DNA from: JBCDGZ01 sp038750655
GTDB lineage: Bacteria > Bacteroidota > Bacteroidia > Chitinophagales > Saprospiraceae
DNA length: 64,000 bases
Assembly: GCA_038750655.1 (NCBI GenBank)
Contig: JBCDGZ010000016.1
Coordinates: 1 to 64,000, forward strand
Direction of reading: 5' to 3'
In this document: positions 34,812-43,974 of the stretch, in pieces
How positions within the stretch are numbered: the stretch's first letter is position 1
Layout: the number at the start of each line of letters is the position of its first letter
Notes under the pieces: model-generated
The model's input: the letters and a program-made list of their open reading frames with translations, nothing else
Database searches by the model: none
What the model was told of the DNA's origin: nothing
Position numbers and translations under genes: made by a program

Positions 34812-36317
34812 ATGCAAATTAAAAATCGCTATTCCTTCCTGTTGCTATTGTGCCTCTGCCTGGGGTCCTGTAGCGAAGATTATCTGGACCTTGAGCCGCG
34901 CGGCACTATTCTGGAGCCCAATTTTTATCAAACCGAGGAAGAAATCTTCCAGGCGCTGGTTGCCACCTACGATGTCCTGCAATGGGGTGGCACCAGCAAC
35001 CAATGGTCGATGCTACTGGGCTTGACCAATACCGCTTCCGACGACTGCTACGCCGGGGGCAGCGACGCCTCCGATCAGCCCAACTGGGTGGCTTGGGATG
35101 CCTTTACGCTCAATCCCACCCTGGGGCCGCAGGAGGCGCTTTGGAATAAGTATTACGCCGGAATTTATCGGGCCAATCTGCTGCTGGAAAAAATTGCTCC
35201 GCTGGACGATTTGAACCCTGACTTTGTCGCCCGAGTCATTGCCGAAACCAAATTCCTGCGGGCCTATTACTACTTTGACCTAGTGCGCCTCTTCGGCAAT
35301 GTTCCACTGATCATTACGACGCTGGGAGCCGACGCTATCGAAGAGCAAGTACAGGCCCGCCCGGAAGAGGTGTACGCTCAAATCGAAAAAGACCTTCAAG
35401 AAGCCAAAGGCACCTTTCAACTGCCACAGACGGTGCCGCCCGATGAGTTGGGGCGGATTACGCAGGGGGCCGTGGCTTCGCTGTTCGGTAAAGTTATTCT
35501 CTATCAAAACGACAACGCTCGGATGCTCGAAGCGGCCAATCTCTTTGGCGAGGTGATTGAATCGAATAATTATTTTCTGGAAGAAAATTTCGGTGACATC
35601 TTTAGCCTTGACAATGAGTTTGGCCCCGAGTCCATCTTTGAAATCCAGTACTCTGGCAATCAGCGGGGCGGCTGGGAGAATTTCATCAACGGAACGGAGG
35701 GCAACTACTCGGTGCAGTTTTTTGGGATGCGCGATTATGTCGGGCCAACCTTCGCCACGGGATGGAGCTTTTGTCCGGTCAGCTTGGAATTGGCGGACGC
35801 TATGCAGGGCGATCCTCGCTTTGAGCACACCATCATCGATGGGCAGGCCCTGATCAGCCAGGGGGCACAGTATAGCCCAGGCTTTCAGAATACCGACTAC
35901 TTTATTCGCAAGTACGCCGGCCTGCAAGAGCAACGCCCCAACGACGGCGAGCCCGCCCTAAACTGGTCCCACAACATTCGCGATATTCGGCTGGCCGATG
36001 TGCTGTTGATGGCGGCGGAGGCGCTGGTGCGCGGTGGCGGCGATGAAGGCTTGGCCCGCAACTATCTCAATCAGGTGCGCGAGCGGGTGGAGCTGCCCGA
36101 GGTCAACAGCGGCGGCAGTGAGCTGCTGGAGGCCATCTACACCGAGCGGCGATTGGAGCTGGCCACCGAAGGCCACCGCTTTTTCGACCTGGTGCGCACC
36201 GGAAGGGCGGCGGACGTCCTGCCGGGCTTCATCGCGGGTACCCACCAATGGCTGCCCATCCCGCAAATCGAGCGGGATTTGACCGACAATCGATTCGAAC
36301 AAAATCCAGGCTATTAA
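34812..36317 (+). CDS. SusD/RagB family nutrient-binding lipoprotein
   Basis: 501 residues with a lipoprotein signal (Cys20 in LGSC). The family order is clear: EDYLDLEPRGTI, the helical TPR-like region with AETKFLRAYYYFDLVRLFGNVPL, and the C-terminal ERRLELATEGHRFFDLVRTGRA. SusD caps the SusC barrel and binds glycan. Spacing to the PKD lipoprotein is 40 bases, so they are cotranscribed. Confidence 0.97.
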   Translation: MQIKNRYSFLLLLCLCLGSCSEDYLDLEPRGTILEPNFYQTEEEIFQALVATYDVLQWGGTSNQWSMLLGLTNTASDDCYAGGSDASDQPNWVAWDAFTLNPTLGPQEALWNKYYAGIYRANLLLEKIAPLDDLNPDFVARVIAETKFLRAYYYFDLVRLFGNVPLIITTLGADAIEEQVQARPEEVYAQIEKDLQEAKGTFQLPQTVPPDELGRITQGAVASLFGKVILYQNDNARMLEAANLFGEVIESNNYFLEENFGDIFSLDNEFGPESIFEIQYSGNQRGGWENFINGTEGNYSVQFFGMRDYVGPTFATGWSFCPVSLELADAMQGDPRFEHTIIDGQALISQGAQYSPGFQNTDYFIRKYAGLQEQRPNDGEPALNWSHNIRDIRLADVLLMAAEALVRGGGDEGLARNYLNQVRERVELPEVNSGGSELLEAIYTERRLELATEGHRFFDLVRTGRAADVLPGFIAGTHQWLPIPQIERDLTDNRFEQNPGY

Positions 36318-36357
36318 TTTGTTGATACTATCCATTGATTCGTAAAAAATAAAAGAC

Positions 36358-37233
36358 ATGTCATTTTTAAAAAATACCGATTACAGCTTCTTATTTATCG
36401 TTCTGTTACTGCTCGGCTGTAATCCAAAAGAAGAGGATAAAATTGATATAGGCCTTCCACCTCAAAATGTCAGCTTTGATGTCGTACCAACTGCTCAGTC
36501 CAACACTTTCTCCCTAACTAACACCACCGAGGGGACCTTCATACACCAGTGGGATTTGGGCAATGGCAACACGGCCGATGGAGAACAGGTGGAAGCCTAT
36601 TATCCTCGTAAAGGAACCTACGAAATCAAGCTCACTGCCTTCAGCAAAGGTGGGCACTCCGTCGGCGTTTCAACTATCGAGATTACGGAAGATGATCCTG
36701 CACTCTGTAGTGGAGTGGTGGAATTGCTGACCGATTGTGACCAAAAGACCTGGACGTTAGAACCAGCAGCGGGGGCCCTGCACGTCGGGCCAGACTTGCA
36801 GCAAACCTGGTGGAACAACTCAGAGGCGGACGTTGCCGCTCGTTCTTGTCATTTCAATGATGAGTATACGTTCTATGCTGACGGGCGTTTCGAGTACGAC
36901 AATAAGGGCGACTTTTGGGCCGATACTGACGGTAATGGTGTTATTACGCCCGGCGATTTGGGCCTTACTCCTGGGTGCCAGCCCAGTACGGCCTGGCCAG
37001 ATCAGTACAAAGTCTGGGATTCTGGCGTGCACAGCTTCACGGCTAGCGATGATCAGCTGACCATCAGTGGCCTGGGGGCCTGGATGGGCTTATACAAGGT
37101 GGGGACCAGTGCAGAAATAACAGCGCCTCAGACCTCCGTAAGCTACAATATCCTCGAGATCAGCGCCACTCGTATGATCATCTATGTTGACTATGGAGGG
37201 CTGGCCTGGCGATTTACTTTCGTTGCGGCTTAA
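36358..37233 (+). CDS. PKD-domain lipoprotein, probable surface glycan-binding protein
   Basis: 291 residues; lipoprotein signal with Cys21 (LLLGC). A PKD domain covers about 35-105 (FIHQWDLGNGNTADGE; YPRKGTYEIKLTAFSKGG). The remaining part (about 115-290) is beta-rich with many Trp, Tyr and Asp residues and no known catalytic motif. In laminarin loci a lipoprotein at this place usually binds beta-glucan at the cell surface, which is the likely role. It is 40 bases from both neighbours. Confidence 0.85.
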   Translation: MSFLKNTDYSFLFIVLLLLGCNPKEEDKIDIGLPPQNVSFDVVPTAQSNTFSLTNTTEGTFIHQWDLGNGNTADGEQVEAYYPRKGTYEIKLTAFSKGGHSVGVSTIEITEDDPALCSGVVELLTDCDQKTWTLEPAAGALHVGPDLQQTWWNNSEADVAARSCHFNDEYTFYADGRFEYDNKGDFWADTDGNGVITPGDLGLTPGCQPSTAWPDQYKVWDSGVHSFTASDDQLTISGLGAWMGLYKVGTSAEITAPQTSVSYNILEISATRMIIYVDYGGLAWRFTFVAA

Positions 37234-37273
37234 GTTGAAAGTGTATTTTTTACAATAATTTTTATCTTTGGGT

Positions 37274-38107
37274 ATGGCAAAATGGATATTTCCGCTTGCA
37301 CTGCTCGCTTGTCTGCTATTATTGTTGGGTTTTAGTCTTGAAAAATCCAGTATGATGGAGCCTAGCAAAGACTGGAAGTTGGTTTGGTCGGACGAATTCG
37401 ACTACACCGGCTTGCCCGATGCTAAGCGTTGGAGCTACGACAAGGGAGACGGCTGCCCGAATGTTTGCGGCTGGGGCAACAATGAATTACAGTACTACAC
37501 TTGGGATCGATTGGATAACGCCAGGGTAGAGGAGGGGCGGTTGATCATTGAGGCGCATAAGGAGCCCTACAAGCAAAAAGCCTACACTTCTGCTCGATTG
37601 GTGAGCCGCCAAAAGGGGGACTGGACGTACGGTCGCTTTGAGGTCAGAGCCAAGCTGCCGAGTGGCCGGGGCACCTGGCCCGCTATTTGGATGCTTCCGA
37701 CAGATTGGAAGTACGGCGGTTGGCCCAAGAGCGGTGAGATTGACATCATGGAGCACGTCGGCTACGCCCGCGATACGGTCTACGGTACGGTACATACCGG
37801 CGCTTTCAACCACCTCAACGGTACGCATAAGGGCGATAACATCCATAAGCCAGATGCCGAGCATGCCTTCCACGACTACGCCATCGAATGGGATGCTGAG
37901 CGGATTCGCTTTTCTGTGGACGGAGAAGAATATTTTGTTTTTGAAAATAATGGCGACCAACCTGCGGCCTGGCCCTTTGATCAGCGTTTTCATTTTGTCT
38001 TGAACATTGCGGTTGGTGGCAACTGGGGAGGTAAGCATGGCGTCGATGACCGCATTTGGCCCCAGCGCATGGAGATTGATTATGTACGAGTATACCAGCG
38101 CATTTAA
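37274..38107 (+). CDS. GH16 beta-glucanase (laminarinase type)
   Basis: 277 residues from the ATG at 37274. An N-terminal hydrophobic segment acts as signal peptide or anchor. The catalytic GH16 motif is GEIDIMEHVG with E155 (nucleophile), D157 and E160 (acid/base). WSDEFDYTG, GWGNNELQYYT and TWPAIWMLP are typical of the beta-1,3-glucanase branch. The enzyme cuts internal beta-1,3 or mixed-linked glucan bonds. The second GH16 gene follows after 13 bases. Confidence 0.95.
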   Translation: MAKWIFPLALLACLLLLLGFSLEKSSMMEPSKDWKLVWSDEFDYTGLPDAKRWSYDKGDGCPNVCGWGNNELQYYTWDRLDNARVEEGRLIIEAHKEPYKQKAYTSARLVSRQKGDWTYGRFEVRAKLPSGRGTWPAIWMLPTDWKYGGWPKSGEIDIMEHVGYARDTVYGTVHTGAFNHLNGTHKGDNIHKPDAEHAFHDYAIEWDAERIRFSVDGEEYFVFENNGDQPAAWPFDQRFHFVLNIAVGGNWGGKHGVDDRIWPQRMEIDYVRVYQRI

Positions 38108-38120
38108 CAATAAAAAATTG

Positions 38121-39320
38121 ATGATGAAAAATTGGAGCAAACTAATACCGGCGCTAGCCATCTTGCTGTTGCTGGCTTGTGGGAAAGACAGTGAGGATGA
38201 TATGTCTGGCGGTGATGATCAAATCTCGATCTCTATCAATGATGTGAGTTTATTTGAGGGCAATGATGTTACTGATTTTGAATTTATCGTTCGGCTCTCT
38301 ACCGCCAGCACCGAAGAAGTGACTGTTGATTACAGTACAGTAGCCAGCAGTGCAACCGCCAACGATGATTACGTTCCAACCTCTGGGACCCTTACCTTTC
38401 CTCCTTCTATCGTAGAGCGTAGCCTCTCTGTACGCATCATAACGGATGACATATTGGAGGGAGATGAGGAGTTCAGGGTGCTGCTTTCTAATGCCGTTAA
38501 TGCCACCATCGATCGTGTTCAAGGTACGGGCGTTATCCGCAACGATGATACCAATTCGCCGGTCGCCAATGATGGCTACATCACTCCCGATGCTTATGCC
38601 GGTAAGGACTTGATTTGGCGAGAGGAGTTTGACGGTACTCAAATCGATGCTTCCGTCTGGACCCACGAAATTGGTGGTGGCGGCTGGGGCAATAATGAAC
38701 TGCAATATTACACTGATCTAGCGGCCAATTCTCGGGTAGAAAATGGTCGATTGATCATTGAGGCCAAACAGGAGCCTTTTATCGGTCGGGACTATACCTC
38801 GGCGCGGATGATTTCTATGGATAAAATGGAGGTGATGTTTGGGCGTATCGACATACGAGCCAAGTTACCGAAGGGGCAGGGCATCTGGCCAGCTTTGTGG
38901 ATGTTGGGGGGAAATTTTTCTTCGGTTGGTTGGCCGGCCTGCGGGGAGATCGACATTATGGAGCTGATCGGTTCTGAGCCTTCCAAGGTACACGGTACGG
39001 CGCATTGGGGGCCGCAGGGCTCGAGTACTAGCCAGTCGTCGAGCGGTGATTTTCTATTGACTTCCGGAGATTTTTCTGATGAGTTCCATGTCTTTTCCAT
39101 CATCTGGGAGCTGGGTTCCATTAAGTGGTATGTCAATGATCAATTTTATCACGAAATTACTACTGCTTCCGTCGGCAATAACAGCTATCCATTTAATCAG
39201 CGTTTCTTTTTTATCCTTAATATTGCCGTTGGAGGAAACTGGCCGGGGGCACCGGACGGAAGTACGGTTTTTCCTCAGCAGATGGAAGTAGACTACATTC
39301 GCGTATTTCAAGATCAATAA
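38121..39320 (+). CDS. GH16 beta-glucanase lipoprotein with Calx-beta domain
   Basis: 399 residues from ATG 38121 (a second ATG follows at once). A longer frame reaching back into the previous gene is spurious. Lipoprotein signal with Cys20 (LLLAC). A Calx-beta domain at about 36-150 (SLFEGNDVTDFEFIVRLS; ATANDDYVPTSGTLTF) precedes the GH16 domain (about 165-399) with GEIDIMELIG: E276, D278, E281. The lipid anchor and the spacer domain suggest a surface-exposed endo-glucanase acting before import. The two GH16 catalytic domains are clearly different sequences, not a recent duplication. Confidence 0.95.
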   Translation: MMKNWSKLIPALAILLLLACGKDSEDDMSGGDDQISISINDVSLFEGNDVTDFEFIVRLSTASTEEVTVDYSTVASSATANDDYVPTSGTLTFPPSIVERSLSVRIITDDILEGDEEFRVLLSNAVNATIDRVQGTGVIRNDDTNSPVANDGYITPDAYAGKDLIWREEFDGTQIDASVWTHEIGGGGWGNNELQYYTDLAANSRVENGRLIIEAKQEPFIGRDYTSARMISMDKMEVMFGRIDIRAKLPKGQGIWPALWMLGGNFSSVGWPACGEIDIMELIGSEPSKVHGTAHWGPQGSSTSQSSSGDFLLTSGDFSDEFHVFSIIWELGSIKWYVNDQFYHEITTASVGNNSYPFNQRFFFILNIAVGGNWPGAPDGSTVFPQQMEVDYIRVFQDQ

Positions 39321-39403
39321 ATAGGTTTAACTAAACTTCCGATTTCGCGCTTTTCGTCTCTCGCAGAGGACACTGACAATACTAATTAAATGAAACCTAC
39401 ATT

Positions 39404-41719
39404 ATGAAGGTAAAAACCTTAACCAATTGGAGCGGCTTCGTACTGCTCCTGCTCTTTTTAACGCTATGGAGTTGCCAAAATTCGGATACTTCAACTTCAA
39501 CCACTAAAGCGAATCCTGCCAATAGCAATCCCGCCATCCAGCAAAAGGTCAAGGAACTGATGGGCAAAATGAGCCTGGAAGACAAAGTAGGGGAGATGAC
39601 ACAAATGACCATCGATGTGCTCTCTGTCGGAGAACCTTATGAGCTTCCAGAACCCCATGCCCTCGATGAGGAAAAAATGAGAAGGGTCCTGGTCGACCTC
39701 AAAGTGGGGTCTATCCTCAATGTTGGTGGTCATGCCTACACCCAGGAATACTGGCATGAGATTATTGGCCGGATACAGAAAATGGCGATGGAGGAAAAGC
39801 CAAGCGGCATCCCTGTCCTCTACGGCATCGACGCCATCCACGGTACTAACTATACTATGGGTGCAACGTTGTTTCCTCAGCAATCTGGCCTGGCGGCCAC
39901 CTGGAATCCCGAAATGGCCACCAAGATGGCCGAAGTCTCTGCCTACGAAACCCGCGCCTCGGCCATCCCCTGGACCTTCTCGCCCGTGCTCGACATCGGC
40001 CGTGACCCTCGCTGGTCGCGCCTCTGGGAAGGCTTTGGCGAAGATGTCCTGCTGGCTAAGCGCATGGGCCTCGCCGCTATCCAAGGCTACGAAGGCGATG
40101 ATGTCAGCGATCCCTTCAAAGTGGCCTCCTGCATGAAGCACTTCCTGGGCTACAGCATGCCCTGGTCGGGCAAAGATCGCACCCCCGCCTACGTACCCGA
40201 GCGGCTGTTGCGCGAATACGTCATGCCGACCTTCCAAGCTGCCATCGACGCTGGCGCCCGCACAGTGATGATCAACTCCGGAGAAATGAACGGCATTCCA
40301 ACCCACACCGACTCCTACATTCTCAAGGACCTCCTGCGCGATGAAATGGGCTTTAAAGGCCTCGCCGTATCGGATTGGGAAGACATCATCCTGCTGGTCA
40401 AACGCCACCGCATTGCCAAAGACCACAAGTCCGCCATCAAAATGGCCATCAATGCAGGGGTTGATATGAGCATGGTGCCCATAGATACCGATTTTCCAAT
40501 TCTACTCAAGGAATTGGTCGAAGAAGGCGAGGTACCGATGTCGCGCATCAATGATGCCGTAGAGCGGATTTTGACGCTGAAGATTGAGCTGGGGCTCTTT
40601 GAAAATCCCATCTACCCGATGAGCGATTATCCCAAATTCGGTAGCAAGGAACACAGCGATATTGCGCTGGACGCAGCGCTGGAAAGTATCGTTTTGTTAA
40701 AAAATGAACAGCAACTACTTCCTCTTTCTGATCAAGCCAAAGTGCTGGTCACCGGCCCAGCGGCCAATTCCCTCAATCCCCTAAACGGCGGATGGACGGG
40801 GACCTGGCAAGGGGTAGATGCCAAATACAACACCCCCAACAAGATGACTATTCTCGATGCCGTGCGCGATCGCCTAAAGGTCTCCCGTACAGTTGTCGAG
40901 TTTGTTGAGGGCACCAATTTTACCGAGACCATTAACATTCCCAAGGCGGTCGCCGCCGCCCGCCGCTGCGACGTGGCCATCATCTGTCTGGGCGAATTGC
41001 CTTACACCGAAAAGCCCGGTGACATCGATGATCTCGACTTGCCTCCGGCTCAGCAGGAGCTGGTGCAGGCCATCGCCGCTACCGGTAAGCCTATTGTGCT
41101 GGTGCTGGCGGAAGGCCGCCCGCGCGTCATTCGCGAGATAGAGCCGAAGGCTGGAGCTATTCTGATGGGGCTACTGCCCGGCAACGAAGGTGGCCGAGCT
41201 ATCGCCCAGATTCTTTTCGGCGATTATAACCCCAACGGGAAAATGCCCTACACCTATCCGCGCTTTGCCAATACATTGCTGACTTACGACCACAAAGGAA
41301 CCGAGCGAATCAGCCAGGAATTTGGTACCGATGCCTTTCGACCGCAATGGCCCTTTGGATATGGCTTGAGCTATACAACTTTCGAATACAGCGACTTACA
41401 ATTAAGCGCCGATCGCTTGCAGGCCGATGGAACTCTAGAGGTTTCGGTCAAGGTGACTAATACGGGGGATCGCGACGGAAAAGAGGTGGTACAAGTATAT
41501 GTAGCAGATAAGGTCGCTACTGTTACGCCGCCCGTGAAGCGGCTGCGGGAGTTTGATAAGATGGAACTGAAGGCGGGCGAAAGCAAGACTGTCAGCTTTG
41601 ATATTCCTATCCAGCAGCTGGCCTTCGTTGGGCGAGATATGCGCTGGACGACGGAGCCTGGAGATTATGAAGTAGAAATTGGAGGGCTCAAAGCCCCTTT
41701 CGAATTAGTGGAAAATTAA
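39404..41719 (+). CDS. GH3 beta-glucosidase lipoprotein
   Basis: 771 residues; lipoprotein signal with Cys24 (LWSC). The (alpha/beta)8 domain has the nucleophile Asp324 in LAVSDWED, the second domain contains the usual KNEQQLLPL start and NPNGKMPYTYPR, and a fibronectin-III-like domain ends the protein. Length and layout equal those of BglX-type periplasmic beta-glucosidases. It would release glucose from the oligosaccharides produced by the two GH16 enzymes. It is the last gene of the PUL, 83 bases behind GH16. Confidence 0.96.
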   Translation: MKVKTLTNWSGFVLLLLFLTLWSCQNSDTSTSTTKANPANSNPAIQQKVKELMGKMSLEDKVGEMTQMTIDVLSVGEPYELPEPHALDEEKMRRVLVDLKVGSILNVGGHAYTQEYWHEIIGRIQKMAMEEKPSGIPVLYGIDAIHGTNYTMGATLFPQQSGLAATWNPEMATKMAEVSAYETRASAIPWTFSPVLDIGRDPRWSRLWEGFGEDVLLAKRMGLAAIQGYEGDDVSDPFKVASCMKHFLGYSMPWSGKDRTPAYVPERLLREYVMPTFQAAIDAGARTVMINSGEMNGIPTHTDSYILKDLLRDEMGFKGLAVSDWEDIILLVKRHRIAKDHKSAIKMAINAGVDMSMVPIDTDFPILLKELVEEGEVPMSRINDAVERILTLKIELGLFENPIYPMSDYPKFGSKEHSDIALDAALESIVLLKNEQQLLPLSDQAKVLVTGPAANSLNPLNGGWTGTWQGVDAKYNTPNKMTILDAVRDRLKVSRTVVEFVEGTNFTETINIPKAVAAARRCDVAIICLGELPYTEKPGDIDDLDLPPAQQELVQAIAATGKPIVLVLAEGRPRVIREIEPKAGAILMGLLPGNEGGRAIAQILFGDYNPNGKMPYTYPRFANTLLTYDHKGTERISQEFGTDAFRPQWPFGYGLSYTTFEYSDLQLSADRLQADGTLEVSVKVTNTGDRDGKEVVQVYVADKVATVTPPVKRLREFDKMELKAGESKTVSFDIPIQQLAFVGRDMRWTTEPGDYEVEIGGLKAPFELVEN

Positions 41720-41765
41720 ACATACTAAGAGACGGGAATACAGCACTGTTCCGTCAACAAAAAAG

Positions 41766-41808
41766 CACAGAGCCTAAGAGGAACCCTTAATACCTCTACG
41801 GCTCTGTG
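41766..41808. terminator. Bidirectional terminator-like hairpin
   Basis: CACAGAGCC/GGCTCTGTG with an inner AGAGG/CCTCT stem. It lies between the convergent GH3 gene and the lipoprotein gene. A-rich sequence on the left and AATTC on the right give only weak T-runs. Confidence 0.6.
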
Positions 41809-41850
41809 AAATTCAATTACTCAGTTTATTGAAGGAAAAAAGGGGGGCGC

Positions 41851-42567
41851 TTACTCCTCTTCCTCACTACAACTCTGCTTCAATTCGCGCAGCGCCTCCT
41901 TACTATCGACGCTCATGGTGGTGCCGTCTTCCATTAAGACATCGATGGGGAAAACTAATTCTGGACGTTCAGTGGCATCAGGGTTTTCGGCTTTCCAGGT
42001 TCTAACCAAAGATTTCAGTTCCGCACGGTCGGTGGCGTCAGCGGTGCTGCCATCGGGGAATTGCAGGGTCAGTGGATAGACCAAGCGGAAGCAAGCGCAG
42101 GCTCTCTTGCGGTGCCCACGGTGTCCTTTGGTGCCAAAGAAATTTTTTGGACAAGCTCTTCTTAGCTCTCTCAGTTCTTCTCGATTGTTGATTGCGATGA
42201 GTTCGCCATCTTCATTGATCACCTCGATAGGATAAGATAAAGCTGGTTTTTCGGTCGCATCGGGGTTGGCCTCCTTGTAGCTGCGGATCGCCTCAATCAG
42301 CTCCTCGTAGGAATTCACGGTTGCCGAGCTGCTGTCGGCAAAATCAATGGTGATGGGAAAGACCAGTTCGTAGCAGCCAAATCGACCCATGTTGCCGCTT
42401 TCTTGAATGCGGAATAGGGATTCATCTACAAAGGCCTCGGTTTCTGTGGTGATCGCCTCGATCTCTTCGTTGGCGCTAAGTTCATTGTCCTTAGAACAAG
42501 AAGTAAGACCAATAGTGATGACGGCGAATAAAAGGGCGGCGAATAATTTTAATGACTTAATACTCAT
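41851..42567 (-). CDS. Lipoprotein with two copies of a ~75-residue repeat domain
   Basis: 238 residues; lipoprotein signal with Cys24 (LTSC). Two domains (about 65-138 and 157-233) share the order C-x-LVxPxTxxFxDxS, then SYKEANPDATEKP or TWKAENPDATERP, then YPIEVxxEDG or FPIDVLMEDG, and end in a Leu-Arg-Glu-Leu-(x)4-Cys motif. Paired cysteines at both ends suggest disulfides. The linker is basic and His/Cys-rich (KGHRGHRKRACAC). Function unknown; such domains recur in Bacteroidota lipoproteins. Confidence 0.75.
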   Translation of the reverse strand: MSIKSLKLFAALLFAVITIGLTSCSKDNELSANEEIEAITTETEAFVDESLFRIQESGNMGRFGCYELVFPITIDFADSSSATVNSYEELIEAIRSYKEANPDATEKPALSYPIEVINEDGELIAINNREELRELRRACPKNFFGTKGHRGHRKRACACFRLVYPLTLQFPDGSTADATDRAELKSLVRTWKAENPDATERPELVFPIDVLMEDGTTMSVDSKEALRELKQSCSEEEE

Positions 42568-43117
42568 GATTCAATTGCGTTTTTTGATTAGTTGAAATAA
42601 TGGAAAAAGGTTAATGTTCTATCATCTAGTAGCATTGAATGGAGAATAAATTAAAAGCCGCTTTTTTTCTTTTACTGTTTGTTGATTAGGTGCTGAAAAA
42701 GAGGAAAGGTTGTGCAAGAAAGTGTTAAGAAAATGTTAAGATAAGTCACTAAAGAAAAAAATAGCGCCAAAGGGTAAGATTTCCTTCTTTCTCAGATATA
42801 CCTACAAAGCCCAAAAACCAAGGCTGTTACCGACCTACTATGAGCAATCAGAAAAAAAAGGACTAATTTGCCAAATAAATTTATTTTCCATACATTTGTT
42901 ATAATCGCAATAAGTTAATCTTTTAAGCCTCGTACACCCCTTTTGGTAAGATTAGATTAAGGTACGTTCCAGTTCTGCGAACGATTTCAATTATTTAAAG
43001 TAGGGAATAAGTAATCACTAAATTGTAGTGGAGTCCATCGCTCCACTGTACCTGTTACCATTACCTTGTAATGAGTGGAAGCTCTTTCCCTTGTTGCATC
43101 AACCCCTTAGTGCCATT
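42568..43117. other. Intergenic region with promoter and leader
   Basis: Contains a perfect promoter (42867-42898), a GTGGAG/CTCCAC hairpin (43028-43046) and a short leader ORF (43071-43121). The left 250 bases, near the lipoprotein gene, are AT-rich with no clear signal. Confidence 0.55.
42867..42898 (+). promoter_or_regulatory. Bacteroidota-type promoter (TTTG-N20-TACATTTG)
   Basis: TTTG at 42867-42870 and TACATTTG at 42891-42898 fit the -33 and -7 elements perfectly with a 20-base spacer. It would drive the LytTR gene with a leader of about 210 bases. Confidence 0.6.
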
Positions 43118-43121
43118 ATGA
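43071..43121 (+). CDS. Possible 16-residue leader peptide
   Basis: ATG at 43071 opens a frame MSGSSFPCCINPLVPL whose TGA overlaps the ATG of the LytTR gene by four bases (ATGA). Such overlaps favour translational coupling. No Shine-Dalgarno is visible, which is common in this phylum. The coding status is uncertain. Confidence 0.3.
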   Translation: MSGSSFPCCINPLVPL

Positions 43122-43861
43122 TTAATGCGATATTAGTCGATTATCAAATCGCCGCCTTGAAAAAGTTGCAGGGACAATTGCAAGAGCACTGCCCGGAAGT
43201 CAATATCTCTGGCCTAGCGACCAGCAAAGATAAAGCTTGTGCGCTTATCAAAGAGCAGCAGCCTAACCTGCTTTTTATCGAAACGGAAATGCTTAACCAC
43301 AATTGTATCAAGCAATTGTATCAATCTTCGACGGCTGAATTTGAAACCATCTTCATCTCCAATCTTTCTTCCCACGCCATCGATGCCATTCCTTATCGCC
43401 CCAGTGGTTATGTCCTGCGGCCCATTGAAGCCGAAAAACTGGTGGGGGCAGTCAAAAATGCCAGTGAGCAGATTCGGCGCAAAAGTCGGCTGAAACAACA
43501 GCAGCCGGAAGGCCCTCGGCTGCTTAGCAACATTCCACCCAACGAACCTATCGGTATTCCGACGATGGAAGGCCTAGAGTTTATTACCATCGGCAGTATT
43601 GTACGCTGTGAAGGCCTACAGAAATGTACGCGGATCATTACCACTGAGAAGTCCAATATTGTGAGTTCTTACCACATCGGTCACTTTCGTAAGCACCTTG
43701 AGGCCTACGGCTTCTTTTCTCCTCATAAATCCCACCTAGTCAACGTCTTACAGATTAAACGTTACAGTAAAGAAGGCACCATCATTATGCGTGATGACTC
43801 CTGGGTGCCGCTGGCCCGTCGTCGCAAAAATGACTTTCTGAATCTGATGCCCCACCTCTAG
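43118..43861 (+). CDS. LytTR DNA-binding protein with degenerate receiver domain
   Basis: 247 residues from the ATG at 43118; a GTG at 43028 in the same frame would pass through the leader hairpin. The N-terminal half follows the receiver fold (INAILVDYQIAALKKLQGQL; PNLLFIETEML; GYVLRPIEAEKL), but the usual acidic pair is DY and the phospho-acceptor Asp is Glu (FIETEM). The C-terminal LytTR domain is intact (IGSIVRCEGLQKCTRI; FRKHLEAYGFFSPHKSHLVN; WVPLARRRKNDFL). No sensor kinase gene is adjacent. It may be locked in one state. Confidence 0.88.
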   Translation: MINAILVDYQIAALKKLQGQLQEHCPEVNISGLATSKDKACALIKEQQPNLLFIETEMLNHNCIKQLYQSSTAEFETIFISNLSSHAIDAIPYRPSGYVLRPIEAEKLVGAVKNASEQIRRKSRLKQQQPEGPRLLSNIPPNEPIGIPTMEGLEFITIGSIVRCEGLQKCTRIITTEKSNIVSSYHIGHFRKHLEAYGFFSPHKSHLVNVLQIKRYSKEGTIIMRDDSWVPLARRRKNDFLNLMPHL

Positions 43862-43974
43862 GCGATAACCATTAATCCCCAGAGGCTACCAGTAATTCCT
43901 CCAAAGGCTCCATTGGTCAAATCAAGCTTGAGTTCGTAGCTTGATTTGAGCATCTTGGAAGGGAAATCGGAACC

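Noticed and set aside
37263..37270. TATCTTTG, a perfect -7 match before the first GH16 gene
   Set aside because: It lies only three bases ahead of the ATG, so transcription would start inside the gene; no TTG at the right distance.
42961..42985. TGCGAACGAT near 42977 as a third copy of the shared hydrolase element
   Set aside because: The blocks are adjacent instead of separated by 11 and 18 bases, and no -7 element follows at the right distance.
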